From Novosphingobium sp. (GTDB lineage Bacteria; Pseudomonadota; Alphaproteobacteria; Sphingomonadales; Sphingomonadaceae), in contig JAGIAR010000007.1 in assembly GCA_017744735.1 (NCBI GenBank), forward strand, positions 62,001-126,000: a stretch of 64,000 bases of DNA, read 5' to 3'. Of the stretch, positions 35,527 through 50,300 are shown piece after piece. The translations under genes and the position numbers were made by a program. The notes under the pieces were generated by a model that ran no database searches, was not told the DNA's origin, and saw only the letters and a list, made by a program, of their open reading frames with translations. The stretch's first letter is position 1, and each line of letters begins with the position of its first letter.

Positions 35527-37506
35527 TTACTCCGCAGCGCCCAGCGTTTTCGCGAGGAACCGGTCGATATCGGTCAGCATCTGCGTGCGCGCGGAGGCGT
35601 CGGCCAGCTGGTGGCTGCGGCCGTCGAATTCGACATAGGTGACCTGCTTGCCTGCATCCTCTAGCCGCTGCTTCATCAGCCGCGACTGTTCGACCGGCAC
35701 GTTCTGATCGAGCGTGCCGTGGAACAGCAGCACCGGCGCCGCAAAGGCCTTGGCGTTGCGGGCCGGACTGCCTTCTTCGATCTGCGGGCCGGTGCCGACC
35801 TGGTCCTTGACCACTTGGTAGGTCACGTACTGGCTCGCGTTCTCGACCAGCCTGCCCAGGTCGGTGACCGGCGCGATCGCAACCACCGCCTTGTAGAGCT
35901 TGTTGTCGAGCACCTGCGACTGCAGCGCCGCGTAGCCTCCATAGGACCATCCGACGATCGCGAGCTTGTCCGGCGCGGCGATCCCCTGCGCGACCAGCCA
36001 GCGCCCGGCGTCGTCGACATCGCCGATCGCGGTCTTCCAGGCCTTGAACCCGTTCTGCCCGAACCACGCGTCGCCATAGCCGGTCGATCCGCGGAAATTC
36101 GGCTGCAGCACCGCATAGCCCCGCGCGACGAAGAACTGCACCAGCCAGTCGAAACCCCATTCGTCGCGCGCATCCGGGCCGCCGTGCGGCAGCACGATCG
36201 CCGGCAGGCGCTTTCCGTCCGAGCCGGGCGGCAGGGTGAGATAACCGGGGATCATCGTCCCGTCGCCAGCCGGAAAGCTCACCGGGGTCATCTTGGCCAT
36301 CATCTGCCCGTGAAGCTCGGCGCGCCAGGGCAGCACCTCGGTCAGCTTGTGCGCGCCGCGATCGAACAGATAGGTCATGCCAGGATCGGTGTCGCTCGAC
36401 GCCATCAGCAGCAGTTTCGTCTCGTCCGCGCTCGCGTCGATGATGTCGACCAGCGGCGTACCCGGTAGGGCCCGTTGCAACTGGCCCGCCAGCTTCGTCA
36501 GATCGGGGTCGAGATAGGCGACCTGGCGCTTCTCGGTCGCATAGGACACGCCGACCACCCTCCGTTGGCGCCCGATCCGGATCAGTTCGTCGACGTCCGC
36601 ATCGCCGCGCGCGAGCACGATCTGCGTCGCATTCGTCCCGTCGAGCGCGATCGTCTCGACTGCCTGGTGTCCGTTCCGGCTCACGAAGCCGTAGGCGACA
36701 TTCTTCGCCGCATCGACCGCTTCGGGGCTGAAGCCGTCGTCACCCTTGAAGCCGATCCACTTGTCGGAATCGGCCCCGCGATAGAAATACTGCAGCCGGT
36801 CCTTCAGATAATCCTGCGTGTTGGATTCCTGGCGCACCTTCAACCGCACCGCGCCGCGATCGTCGGCGGTGTAATCGACCGTATCGCGATCGGGCGCGTC
36901 GACCTTCAGGCGCCGCCCGGTCCGCACATCGACTTCCTCGACGCCCAGGCCCTCGTCGGTATTCGCGAGCCGCGTGCCGGTTGAGGTTTCCTCTACCCAG
37001 TCGCGGGTCATCAGAATCTTGTCGGGCTTTCCGGCGAGATCGAATGCGAGCACATAGCCACCATTCTGCTGGAGACCGAGCGCGTTCGTGCTGTCCTGTG
37101 CGGTGAGCTGGATCGGGTTGGTCCCGTCCGCCCCGACGGCAATCAGCCGAGAGAAGCCGAGCAGCACGCCGTCCTCGTCCACCTTCTTGAAGCCGATCTG
37201 GCAGACCAGGCGGTCCTCGGTCGCCCATTTGCACCACACGAGGTCCGAATTCGGCTCGCGATAGCTGAACACGAGTTGCGGCGTGCCGTTGGCCGCCATA
37301 TCGACCACCAGCAGATTCTCGACGCTGGTGCCCCCCGCCTGGATATAGGCGATCTTCGACCCTGAAGGCGACAGGCTGATGTCGAGAAAGGTCGGCATCG
37401 CCCCGAAGCGCGCGGCCGTCTCCTCGACGGTCTCGGCCGAAACCGGCGCCGACAGAAGCGAGGCGGCCGCGATTGCCGTGGCCGACCACAAGATACTGCG
37501 CTTCAC
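35527..37506 (-). CDS. S9 family peptidase (prolyl oligopeptidase type), exported
   Basis: This 659-residue serine peptidase has a signal peptide (ILWSATAIAAASLLSAPVSA at the N terminus), a beta-propeller-like region (residues about 30-400) and a C-terminal alpha/beta hydrolase domain with Ser521 in VGWSYGG, Asp600 in HGTLDQ and His632 in GRSHQLAD. The start is GTG 37506 with GGAGG 6-9 bases upstream; the longer open frame upstream is antisense to tgt. It probably cleaves peptides in the periplasm. tgt ends about 100 bases upstream on the same strand. Confidence 0.92.
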   Translation of the reverse strand: MKRSILWSATAIAAASLLSAPVSAETVEETAARFGAMPTFLDISLSPSGSKIAYIQAGGTSVENLLVVDMAANGTPQLVFSYREPNSDLVWCKWATEDRLVCQIGFKKVDEDGVLLGFSRLIAVGADGTNPIQLTAQDSTNALGLQQNGGYVLAFDLAGKPDKILMTRDWVEETSTGTRLANTDEGLGVEEVDVRTGRRLKVDAPDRDTVDYTADDRGAVRLKVRQESNTQDYLKDRLQYFYRGADSDKWIGFKGDDGFSPEAVDAAKNVAYGFVSRNGHQAVETIALDGTNATQIVLARGDADVDELIRIGRQRRVVGVSYATEKRQVAYLDPDLTKLAGQLQRALPGTPLVDIIDASADETKLLLMASSDTDPGMTYLFDRGAHKLTEVLPWRAELHGQMMAKMTPVSFPAGDGTMIPGYLTLPPGSDGKRLPAIVLPHGGPDARDEWGFDWLVQFFVARGYAVLQPNFRGSTGYGDAWFGQNGFKAWKTAIGDVDDAGRWLVAQGIAAPDKLAIVGWSYGGYAALQSQVLDNKLYKAVVAIAPVTDLGRLVENASQYVTYQVVKDQVGTGPQIEEGSPARNAKAFAAPVLLFHGTLDQNVPVEQSRLMKQRLEDAGKQVTYVEFDGRSHQLADASARTQMLTDIDRFLAKTLGAAE

Positions 37507-37607
37507 GATTGCCCTCCGCGAACCCGTTTGCAGCGGGAATGCCACCGCCGCCGCGGCTTGTGAAGCGGTCTCTTGCCCTCCGTAATTTCCCTTAGATAAC
37601 CGAGCGC

Positions 37608-39738
<2,131 letters not shown>

Positions 39739-39758
39739 GCTCGCCGCTGCCTAGCGCG

Positions 39759-40532
39759 TCAGCCGCGCAAGCGCCACCCGGTCCGGAAAATGTATGCGAT
39801 AACCGCTATGCACAGCGCGACGAAACCGAGCGTGCAGGCCAGCGACAGGCCGATCGGCACGTCCGAATGGCCGGTGAAGCACCAGCGCAGCCCGTTGATC
39901 AGGTAGAACACCGGGTTGAACTGGGCGATCGTGCGCCACGGCTCAGCCAGCATCTTCACCGAATAGAAGGTGCCGCCGAGGAAGGTCAGCGGGGTGAGAA
40001 TCAGCATCGGGATGATCGAGAGCTTTTCGAACCCGTCGGCCCAGATTCCGAGGATGAAGCCGAACAGCGAGAAGGCCGCGGCGACCAGCACCACATAGCC
40101 CGCCGCATAGAGCGGATGCGCGATCGAATAATCGACGAACAGCCGCGCGGTGATCAGGATGATCGAGGCGATGATCAGCGATTTCATCGCCGCGGCGCCG
40201 ACGAAGCCGATCAGCGTCTCGGCCACCCCAACGGGGGCGCTGAGCAGCTCGTAAATCGCCCCGGTGAAACGCGGCATGTAGATCCCGAAGCTGGCATTGG
40301 AGGTGCTCTCGCTGAGCAGCGTCAGCATGATCAGCCCGGGCACGATGAACGCGCCGTAGGACGCTCCGCCGAACTGGCTCGGGTCCATCCGGCTGCCGAT
40401 CGCCGCCCCGAACACCACGATGTAGAGCGAGGTGGTGAGCACCGGCGACAGGATCGATCCGAACACCGTGCGGAAGAAGCGGAACAGCTCGTTGGTCAGG
40501 ATCGACCAGGCACCGCGAAGGTTCAGGTTCAT
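39759..40532 (-). CDS. ABC-2 type transporter permease
   Basis: This 257-residue permease has six hydrophobic helices typical of ABC-2 exporters (SLYIVVFGAAIG, YGAFIVPGLIMLTLLSESTS, IPMLILTPLTFLGGTFYSV, LACTLGFVALCIAVIAYIF). Its ATG overlaps the stop of the ATPase gene as ATGA, so the two are a coupled exporter, resembling YadG/YadH-type systems. The frame is open much further upstream but that part lies in the ATPase gene. The substrate is unknown. Confidence 0.92.
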   Translation of the reverse strand: MNLNLRGAWSILTNELFRFFRTVFGSILSPVLTTSLYIVVFGAAIGSRMDPSQFGGASYGAFIVPGLIMLTLLSESTSNASFGIYMPRFTGAIYELLSAPVGVAETLIGFVGAAAMKSLIIASIILITARLFVDYSIAHPLYAAGYVVLVAAAFSLFGFILGIWADGFEKLSIIPMLILTPLTFLGGTFYSVKMLAEPWRTIAQFNPVFYLINGLRWCFTGHSDVPIGLSLACTLGFVALCIAVIAYIFRTGWRLRG

Positions 40533-41470
40533 GCCGCGAGCCCTTCTCTGCCTTCGACCAGATCGACGAAGATGTCCTCGAGGCTCGATTCCTTGGTCAC
40601 GATACCTTCGAACCCGATTCCTGCGGCCACGACCGCCTTGACCAACTCGGCCGCGGCGCGCTTGCCCTCGCCTTCCGCGCCCGCATAGACCAGCGTGCGG
40701 TTCTCGTCCTCGAGCGTGAGATGCCACTTGTCGAGCGCCGACGGTATCTCGGGCAGCGGCTCGGTCAGCGTGATCCGCGCCTCGCTCCGCCCGAGCTTGG
40801 CCATGATCGCGTCCTTGTCGTCGACCAGCAGAATCTTGCCCTTGTTGATCACCCCTACCCGGTCGGCCATTTCCTGGGCCTCCTCGATATAGTGCGTGGT
40901 GAGGATGATGGTGGTCCCGGCATCGCGCAGCGCGCCGATCTGCCTCCACATGTCGCGGCGCAGTTCGACGTCGACACCCGCGGTCGGCTCGTCGAGGAAC
41001 AGCAGCTCGGGATCGTGGCTCAGCGCCTTGGCGATCATCACCCGGCGCTTCATCCCGCCCGACAGTTCGCGGATCTTGGCGTCGCGCTTGTCCCACAGGC
41101 TCAGCGAGCGGAGCACCTGCTCGATCCGCTTCGGATCGGGCGCACAGCCGAACATGCCGCGCGAATAATTCACCGAATGCTCGACCTGCGCGAACATGTC
41201 GAAGCTCAGTTCCTGCGGCACCAGCCCGATCCGCTGGCGAACCTTGCGCCACTGACGCTGCGTATCGAGCCCGAAGGCCTCGATCGTCCCGCCGCTGGGC
41301 CGCAGCAGGCCACAGACCGCGCCGATCAGCGTGGTCTTGCCGGCGCCGTTAGGCCCGAGGAGGGCGAATATCTCGCCCTTGCGGATTTGAAGGTCGACCC
41401 CGTCAAGCGCGGTAAGCCCGCCCTTGTAGGTTTTCGACAGCCCCCTGATGTCCAGTATCGTCTCGCTCAC
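40529..41470 (-). CDS. ABC transporter ATP-binding protein
   Basis: This 313-residue ATPase has Walker A GPNGAGKTT (about residues 38-46), the signature ELSGGMKRRVMIAKALSHD, Walker B LLFLDEPTAGVD and the His switch TTHYIEEA. The C-terminal 90 residues form an extra domain found in drug or polysaccharide exporters of the CcmA/YadG type. It energises the permease encoded immediately downstream. The cargo is not evident from sequence. Confidence 0.95.
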   Translation of the reverse strand: MSETILDIRGLSKTYKGGLTALDGVDLQIRKGEIFALLGPNGAGKTTLIGAVCGLLRPSGGTIEAFGLDTQRQWRKVRQRIGLVPQELSFDMFAQVEHSVNYSRGMFGCAPDPKRIEQVLRSLSLWDKRDAKIRELSGGMKRRVMIAKALSHDPELLFLDEPTAGVDVELRRDMWRQIGALRDAGTTIILTTHYIEEAQEMADRVGVINKGKILLVDDKDAIMAKLGRSEARITLTEPLPEIPSALDKWHLTLEDENRTLVYAGAEGEGKRAAAELVKAVVAAGIGFEGIVTKESSLEDIFVDLVEGREGLAA

Positions 41471-41517
41471 GCGCGACCATTTGGGGGAACCGCGCGCGAA
41501 TGCAAGCGGTTGCCGTG

Positions 41518-42558
41518 CTAAGAATTTGCGCCCGGCAGAAGAAGCGAGGAATCCCCGTAGGAATAGAAGCGATATTCTCCCGAAATCGCATGCGCGTAGA
41601 CCGCCTGCATCCGCTCCAGCCCCATCAGCGCGCTGACCAGCATGAACAGAGTGGACCTGGGCAGGTGGAAATTGGTCATCAGCCCGTCAACCGCCTTGAA
41701 GCGATAGCCGGGGGTGATGAAGATCGCGGTGTCGCCGGCGAAGGCGTGGATCTTGCCGTGCTCGTCCGCCGCGCTTTCGAGCAGGCGGAGCGAGGTGGTG
41801 CCGACCGCGACGATCCGCCCGCCGGCCGCGCGCGCAGCGTTCAGGCGATCGGCGGTTGCCGGGTCGATTTCGCCCCATTCGGCGTGCATCGCATGGTCGA
41901 CCGTGTCTTCGGCCTTGACCGGCAGGAAGGTCCCGGCGCCGACATGCAGGGTCAGCGTCTCGCGCCTTATCCCGGCCCGGTCGAGCGCGGCGATCAGCTC
42001 CGGGGTGAAGTGGAGCGAAGCGGTCGGCGCGGCAACCGCGCCATCTTTCTCGGCGAACATGGTCTGGTAATCGGCCTTGTCGGCTTCGTCGGTCGCCCGC
42101 TTGCCGGCGATATAGGGCGGCAGCGGCATCCGCCCCGCACGCTCGAGCAGCACCTCGACCGGCTCATCCCCCGCAAAGGCCACCGTCCAGCTGCCGTCGG
42201 CGTGGCGGTGCTCTGCGACCGCGGAAACCCCGCTGGCGAAGGCGATCGTGTCGCCCTCGTGCAGCCGCTTGGCGTTGCGGACGAAGGCCTGCCAGCGCCG
42301 GAGGTCGATGCGCTTGTGCAGCGTCGCGCCGATCTTCGCCGCGCCGCGCATACCTTCGAGCTGGGCCGGGATCACGCGGGTGTCGTTGAATACCAGCACG
42401 TCGCCGGCACGCAGCAAGGCGGGGAGCTCGCGGACGGTGCGATCCGCGAACGGCGCCTCGCCATCGGCCACCAGCAGCCGTGCCGAATCGCGCGGCCGCG
42501 CCGGGCGCAGGGCGATGCGCTCGGGCGGGAGCTCGAAATCGAAAAGGTCGACACGCAT
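41518..42558 (-). CDS. queA: S-adenosylmethionine:tRNA ribosyltransferase-isomerase
   Basis: QueA adds the ribosyl part of S-adenosylmethionine to preQ1 in tRNA, forming epoxyqueuosine. The 346-residue protein opens [20 protein letters not shown] and has [14 protein letters not shown], the [12 protein letters not shown] motif, WGEI and the ending [16 protein letters not shown]. It is full length. It is separated from tgt by the DUF481 and ABC genes, all on the minus strand. Confidence 0.97.
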   Translation of the reverse strand: MRVDLFDFELPPERIALRPARPRDSARLLVADGEAPFADRTVRELPALLRAGDVLVFNDTRVIPAQLEGMRGAAKIGATLHKRIDLRRWQAFVRNAKRLHEGDTIAFASGVSAVAEHRHADGSWTVAFAGDEPVEVLLERAGRMPLPPYIAGKRATDEADKADYQTMFAEKDGAVAAPTASLHFTPELIAALDRAGIRRETLTLHVGAGTFLPVKAEDTVDHAMHAEWGEIDPATADRLNAARAAGGRIVAVGTTSLRLLESAADEHGKIHAFAGDTAIFITPGYRFKAVDGLMTNFHLPRSTLFMLVSALMGLERMQAVYAHAISGEYRFYSYGDSSLLLPGANS

Positions 42559-42608
42559 CGCGCGCGGCTAGGTCATCCCGCGCGGCACGGCAAGCGGATG
42601 GTTGACGC

Positions 42609-43385
<777 letters not shown>

Positions 43386-43477
43386 GGACTGGGCTGTTCT
43401 CTCGGAAATCTCTCGCGCGGCGGTTTAGCGGCGGCGGACTGTCGGTTCAATGAACGATTGGAACGGCGCGGCCAAGC

Positions 43478-43990
43478 TCAAAACTCGCCCCGGCGGCCGA
43501 GCTTCTCGACCCGCGCGGTGACGTCCGTGCAGACCGCCGGACTGACGAATCGCGCGATATCGCCCCCGAACAGGGCGATTTCCTTGACCAGTTTCGAAGC
43601 GATCGGCTGCAGGCTCACGTCGGCCATCAGGAACACCGTCTCGATATTGGGATTGAGCTGCTGGTTCATGCCCGCCATCTGGAATTCGTATTCGAAGTCC
43701 GCCACGGCGCGCAGGCCGCGCACGATCACGGTGGCGTTCTGCCGCTCGGCGAATTTCATCAACAGCGCGTTGAACCCGACCACCTCGACATTGGCCAGGC
43801 CCAGCGCGGCGACCTCGCGCTCGACCATGCTCAACCGCTCTTCGGGCGCGAACATCGGGTCTTTCGAGGGATTGGTGGTGACCCCGATGATCAACCGGTC
43901 GACCAGCTTCGCGCCGCGGCGGATGATGTCCGCATGGCCGAGCGTGATCGGGTCGAAGGTGCCCGGATAGATGCCGATGCGTTCCATCAT
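43478..43990 (-). CDS. coaD: Phosphopantetheine adenylyltransferase
   Basis: CoaD transfers AMP to 4'-phosphopantetheine in coenzyme A synthesis. The 170-residue nucleotidyltransferase has the T/HxGH-type motif in GIYPGTFDPITLGHADII, VRGLRAVADFEYEFQMAGMN and a typical ASKLVKEIALFGGD helix. Two adjacent ATG codons (43990 and 43987) could start it. It ends about 90 bases upstream of the cyclophilin gene and starts 6 bases downstream of ispA on the same strand. Confidence 0.96.
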   Translation of the reverse strand: MMERIGIYPGTFDPITLGHADIIRRGAKLVDRLIIGVTTNPSKDPMFAPEERLSMVEREVAALGLANVEVVGFNALLMKFAERQNATVIVRGLRAVADFEYEFQMAGMNQQLNPNIETVFLMADVSLQPIASKLVKEIALFGGDIARFVSPAVCTDVTARVEKLGRRGEF

Positions 43991-43996
43991 GCCCCC

Positions 43997-44917
43997 TCAG
44001 TGATCCCGCTCGACGATATAGCGCGCGATCGCGCGGAGCAAATCGGCTTCGTCGCCGTGGTTGGCGAGGTGACCCACCGCCTGCTCGACCAGCGCCCGCG
44101 CCTGGTCCCGGGCCCGCTCCGGGCCGAGCAGCGACACGAAGGTCTGCTTGCCTTGCGCATCGTCCTTGCGCAGCGCCTTGCCGGCGAGTTCCTCGTCGCC
44201 TTCATGGTCGAGCAGATCGTCGGCGATCTGGAACGCGAGGCCGATGTCGCGGGCGTAGTTGCGCAAATGGGTGCGGCCTTCGTGCGGCACTTTGCCGAGG
44301 ATCGCGCCCATCTCCACCGCCGCGCCAAGCAGCGCGCCGGTCTTGAGCTGTTGCAGCCGGGTGATCGTGTGGAGATCGAAGGTCTCGCTGTCGGCGACGA
44401 TGTCCATCATCTGTCCGCCGGCCATGCCCTCGTGGCCGCTCGCGCGGGCCAGCGTCGAGACCAGTTCGGCGCGGATGAACGGATCGCCGCTGATCGCCGG
44501 ATCGCCGAGGATCTCGAACGCCAGCGCGTGGAGCGAATCCCCTGCGAGCACCGCAGTAGCCTCGTCGAAGGCCTTGTGCACAGTGGGCTTGCCCCGGCGC
44601 AAATCGTCGTCGTCCATGCAGGGAAGATCGTCATGGATCAGCGAATAGACGTGGATCGCCTCGATCGCCGCGCCCGCACGCACCGCGCTGTCGCGATCGA
44701 CGCCGTAGAGATCGGCAGTCGCGGTGAGCAGCAACGGGCGCAGCCGCTTGCCCGAGCCGATCGTTGCATAGCGCATCGCTTCCACCAGGCGCGCCCGGGC
44801 ATCCTCCGGCACCGGCAGCAGCAGGTCGAAGGCACGGTCGATCTCGCCGCAGATGCGGTCCATCCCGCGCGCCAGCACGCCGTCGATGACGCCGGTGATC
44901 GCCCCCGAGCCCGGCAC
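43997..44917 (-). CDS. ispA: Geranyl/farnesyl diphosphate synthase
   Basis: IspA condenses isopentenyl and dimethylallyl diphosphates to farnesyl diphosphate. The 306-residue prenyltransferase has the first Asp-rich motif DDLPCMDDDDLRRGKPT and the second, DDLLDHEGD, with GSGKRLRPLL before them. The chosen start is GTG 44917, four bases after the xseB stop; no strong ribosome binding site is seen, so initiation is probably coupled to xseB. xseB-ispA is the usual order, often followed by dxs, which is absent here. Confidence 0.93.
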   Translation of the reverse strand: MPGSGAITGVIDGVLARGMDRICGEIDRAFDLLLPVPEDARARLVEAMRYATIGSGKRLRPLLLTATADLYGVDRDSAVRAGAAIEAIHVYSLIHDDLPCMDDDDLRRGKPTVHKAFDEATAVLAGDSLHALAFEILGDPAISGDPFIRAELVSTLARASGHEGMAGGQMMDIVADSETFDLHTITRLQQLKTGALLGAAVEMGAILGKVPHEGRTHLRNYARDIGLAFQIADDLLDHEGDEELAGKALRKDDAQGKQTFVSLLGPERARDQARALVEQAVGHLANHGDEADLLRAIARYIVERDH

Positions 44918-44921
44918 GCCG

Positions 44922-45179
44922 TCAGTTGTCCCGGTCGGGATCGAGCGGCACGGTGCCCGAGGGCTTGCCGTCCCCGCCCGCGACGATCTTCTCGATCCGT
45001 GCCTGCGCCGCGTCGAGCCGCGCCTGGCAATGCTTGCGCAGCGCCTCGCCCCGCTCGTAGAGCGTGAGCGATTCGTCGAGCGGCACTTCGCCGCCTTCGA
45101 GCCTGCGAACCACGTCCTCGAGCGCGCGCAGCGCATCCTCGAAGCTCATCGCGGCAATGTTTTCGGCGGTTTCGTCCAT
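44922..45179 (-). CDS. xseB: Exodeoxyribonuclease VII small subunit
   Basis: XseB is the small subunit that, with XseA, degrades single-stranded DNA. The 85-residue protein has the family pattern MSFEDALRALEDVVRRLEGG followed by EVPLDESLTLYERGEALRK and a short helical end. ATG 45179 is preferred over ATG 45203 because family members start here. It opens the minus-strand run xseB-ispA-coaD and is divergent from purL. Confidence 0.92.
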   Translation of the reverse strand: MDETAENIAAMSFEDALRALEDVVRRLEGGEVPLDESLTLYERGEALRKHCQARLDAAQARIEKIVAGGDGKPSGTVPLDPDRDN

Positions 45180-45264
45180 CGCCGGAAGCAATGGCGGGGA
45201 CAAGCCGCAGGGTCAAGCGCAGCAAGGGCTAGCGATGCGGGCAAGCCCCCGCTAAGGGCCGCTC

Positions 45265-47523
<2,259 letters not shown>

Positions 47524-47548
47524 CCGTCAGCACAGGGCAAACCGGCGG

Positions 47549-48397
47549 CTAAGCTGCCGCCTTCTTGCCGAGCACGTCATAGGGATCAACCCCCTGCGAA
47601 CGCCAGATGCGGTGAACCTCATGATAATGCTGCGCCGGGGTAATGTTGAGCTTCGCCCGGGCTTCTTCGAGCGGCAGCGGCAGGATCTCGCGCACCGCCT
47701 GCTCGGCCAGGCGCGGGCAGGCCTTGCCCAGGCGCTGTCCCTCGCGCACCGCCGCGAAGACCGGCGCCTTGGGCGCCCGCTTGGCGATTTCCCGCGCCCC
47801 GGCATAGGCGATCAGCAGATGCGCCGGCGCCGGCTGCTGGCTGTAGGTGAAGGCCAGCACGCATTGCTCGCCCAGCGCGTCGCGGCCGTAGCCGGTGAGG
47901 ATATGCAGCAGGTCGTGCGTGTCGCGGATCCGGTGGAGATAGAGCGCGAACTGGTCCTGATAGCGCGGGCGATCGCGCAGGAAGCCTTCGAACTCGTCGA
48001 CCAGTCCCTGCGCCGAAAGCCCTTCGCTCTCCATGAAGTCGCAATAGGCCTGGGCGACGCTGCCCTTGGGCAGGCGCCGGAGCGCCGCGTGATCGTCGAG
48101 AATTTCGGGCAGGAACGGCTCGCTCGCGATGATCCGACGGCCGCGCTCGCTGCCCAGAAACGCCTCGGCCGCCGCCGGCATGCCCTTCCAGGGGAGCGAT
48201 TCGAAGATGTGGAACACCTCGCCGGTGTTCTCCTTGTCTTTCACCAGTTCGCGGAAATGGTGCCACGCCTTGAGCGGACGATAGCGCGGCAATTCGCGGC
48301 GCGGGTCGGTGAGCGGAAGCGCGGCAACGGACAAGGCGTGCGGCACGTCCAACGCCGGCTCGGCGTCGGCTCGGGAGGAAAGGGCAACTGCGTCCAT
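47549..48397 (-). CDS. Coq4 family protein
   Basis: This 282-residue protein is of the Coq4 family, whose eukaryotic member acts in ubiquinone synthesis, probably in the decarboxylation-hydroxylation at ring C1. The zinc motif HDxxHx11E is intact: His161, Asp162, His165 and Glu177 (RDTHDLLHILTGYGRDALGE). An N-terminal region opens FHIFESLPWKGMPAAAEAF. A perfect 14-base palindrome lies 21 bases upstream of the start codon, and the start codon itself is inside a second palindrome, so its expression is probably regulated. The regulator is not in the window. Confidence 0.88.
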   Translation of the reverse strand: MDAVALSSRADAEPALDVPHALSVAALPLTDPRRELPRYRPLKAWHHFRELVKDKENTGEVFHIFESLPWKGMPAAAEAFLGSERGRRIIASEPFLPEILDDHAALRRLPKGSVAQAYCDFMESEGLSAQGLVDEFEGFLRDRPRYQDQFALYLHRIRDTHDLLHILTGYGRDALGEQCVLAFTYSQQPAPAHLLIAYAGAREIAKRAPKAPVFAAVREGQRLGKACPRLAEQAVREILPLPLEEARAKLNITPAQHYHEVHRIWRSQGVDPYDVLGKKAAA

Positions 48398-48417
48398 TTC
48401 GGCGAAATGGACTTTAC

Positions 48418-48431
48418 TGACATTAATGTCA
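48418..48431. promoter_or_regulatory. Palindromic operator upstream of Coq4-like gene
   Basis: TGACATTAATGTCA is a perfect 14-base palindrome in the 42-base gap between the Coq4-like start (48397) and the serB stop (48440). On the minus strand it contains TTGACA, a possible -35 element, so a bound repressor would block transcription. The symmetry is like TetR-family operators. A second palindrome, CCATTTCGGCGAAATGG (48394-48410), covers the start codon. Confidence 0.55.
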
Positions 48432-48439
48432 ATAGTTGA

Positions 48440-49321
48440 TCATTCGGCCCATTCGTGGCGGGGAATGTTGAGCAGTTCGAGGATCGCGGTCAGGTCGCCG
48501 CGGTCGATCCACCCATTGGCGGCGGCGCGAGCCCTGGGCTTGGCGCGATAGGCGACGCCATAGGTCGCCGCTTCGAGCATCGGGATGTCGTTTGCGCCGT
48601 CGCCGGTGGCGAGCGAGATCGCCTCGGCGCCGAGCTGTTCCAGTTCCTCGAGCAGCACCGCCTTCTTCACGCTGCTGTCGGTGATCGGGCCGACCAGGCC
48701 GCCGGTGAGCAGGTTATCGACGACTTCGAGCCGGTTGCCGACGACGCGCTCGAACCCGAGCATCTCCGCGACCGGATCGGCGAACTGGTGGAACCCGCCG
48801 GTCACCAGCACGGTCTTGCAGCCCTTGCGCTTGAGCGTCTCGACCAGCGTCCGGGCGCCCGGCATCGGCTCGATCCGGGTCGCGAGGCATTCGGCGATCT
48901 TGCTGTCGGACAGATCCCTGAGCAAGCCGACGCGTTCGCGCAGCGCGCTTTCGAAATCGAGCTCGCCCTGCATCGCGCGCTCGGTGATCGCGGCGATCTG
49001 GTCCTTGATCCCGGCGAAATCGGCCAGCTCGTCGATGCATTCCTGCCCGATCATGGTCGAATCCATGTCCGACACGAACAGGTGCGGAATGCCGAAGGCG
49101 GCGCTCGACACGATCAGGTCGGACGGCTGGAAATGCGCATCGAGCACCCGCGCCAGAACCGCCGGATCGCCCTCGGGCAGCATCAGTTCGAGCACATGGC
49201 TGCAGAATTCGAGCATTTCCGCCTGCGCCAGACGCAGTCCTTCGGCCTCCAGCGCGGCGGTCGCGGCATCGAGTCTTGCCGAAAGCGTGGCGGGGTCTGC
49301 TATCAGGCGGGCAATGAGCAA
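48440..49321 (-). CDS. serB: Phosphoserine phosphatase
   Basis: SerB dephosphorylates phosphoserine, the last step of serine synthesis. The 293-residue HAD phosphatase has the nucleophile motif [28 protein letters not shown] and [10 protein letters not shown]. Start codon choice: ATG 49354 would overlap the divergent miaA gene by 41 bases; TTG 49321 gives the homologous start [13 protein letters not shown], has GGAGA 9 bases upstream and overlaps miaA by only 8 bases, so it is preferred. The N-terminal ACT-like region is followed by the phosphatase domain. Confidence 0.95.
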   Translation of the reverse strand: MLIARLIADPATLSARLDAATAALEAEGLRLAQAEMLEFCSHVLELMLPEGDPAVLARVLDAHFQPSDLIVSSAAFGIPHLFVSDMDSTMIGQECIDELADFAGIKDQIAAITERAMQGELDFESALRERVGLLRDLSDSKIAECLATRIEPMPGARTLVETLKRKGCKTVLVTGGFHQFADPVAEMLGFERVVGNRLEVVDNLLTGGLVGPITDSSVKKAVLLEELEQLGAEAISLATGDGANDIPMLEAATYGVAYRAKPRARAAANGWIDRGDLTAILELLNIPRHEWAE

Positions 49322-50258
49322 GGGTACATCTCCGGGAAAATCGCTGGCGCTCATTGCAGGGCCGACCGCGAGCGGCAAGAGCGATCTCGCCGTGCGGCTG
49401 GCGCTGGCGCTGGCCGCGCGCGGGCAGCGCGGCGTGGTGGTCAACGCCGACAGCGCCCAGGTCTATGCGGACCTCGCGGTGCTCAGCGCCCGCCCCTCGG
49501 CCGAAGAGATGCGCGGGATCGAGCATCGCCTGTTCGGAGCCTGGGACGGCGCCGAAACCTGCTCGGCCGCAGACTGGGCGGCAGCGGCGAAGCGGGAGAT
49601 CGCGGCCATCCGGGCGGACGGCGCGGTGCCGATCCTGGTCGGCGGCACCGGGCTCTACATCCGCACCCTGCTCGACGGGATCGCCCCGATCCCCGCGATC
49701 GAGCCGGCAGTGCGCGACACGGTGCGCGCCCTCCCCGTCGCCGAAGCCTATGCCGCGCTGCTCGCGGAAGACCCCGAGCGCGCCGCGGCGCTCAATCCGG
49801 GCGACACCACCCGGATCGCTCGCGCGCTCGAGGTGGTCCGGTCGACCGGCAAGCCGATGCGGTTCTGGCAGCAACGGCGCACCGGGGGGATTGCCGACGA
49901 GATCGGCCTGCACGCGGCCGTGATCCTGCCGCCGCGCGACCTGCTCTATCGCCGGTGCGACCTGCGCTTCGCCCGCATGCTGGACGGCGGCGCGATCGCG
50001 GAGGTCGAAGCGCTGCTCGCCCGCAACCTCGATCCCGCCCTGCCCGTCATGCGGGCGATCGGAGTGCCCGAAATCGCGGCGCTGATCCGCGGCGAAAGCA
50101 GCCGCGACGAGGTGCTGTCGCGTGGCTCGCAGGCGACACGAAATTACGCAAAGCGGCAATATACATGGGCGCGCCACCAGTTCCCGGCCGATTGGAACCG
50201 CTTTGAATCGCATGATTTCGATTTGTCGATCCATTTTGAAATTTTATTATCCAATTAA
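49314..50258 (+). CDS. miaA: tRNA dimethylallyltransferase
   Basis: MiaA adds a dimethylallyl group to adenosine 37 of tRNAs reading codons beginning with U. The 314-residue protein has the P-loop [41 protein letters not shown] and the C-terminal [16 protein letters not shown]. It starts with ATG 49314, divergent from serB with overlapping 5' ends. The last 15 codons are A/T-rich and lead into the ilvB control region. Confidence 0.96.
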   Translation: MSKGTSPGKSLALIAGPTASGKSDLAVRLALALAARGQRGVVVNADSAQVYADLAVLSARPSAEEMRGIEHRLFGAWDGAETCSAADWAAAAKREIAAIRADGAVPILVGGTGLYIRTLLDGIAPIPAIEPAVRDTVRALPVAEAYAALLAEDPERAAALNPGDTTRIARALEVVRSTGKPMRFWQQRRTGGIADEIGLHAAVILPPRDLLYRRCDLRFARMLDGGAIAEVEALLARNLDPALPVMRAIGVPEIAALIRGESSRDEVLSRGSQATRNYAKRQYTWARHQFPADWNRFESHDFDLSIHFEILLSN

Positions 50259-50300
50259 CCCTTGACGCGTTATAAACGGTCCCGTAGCAGCCTCCCCAAG

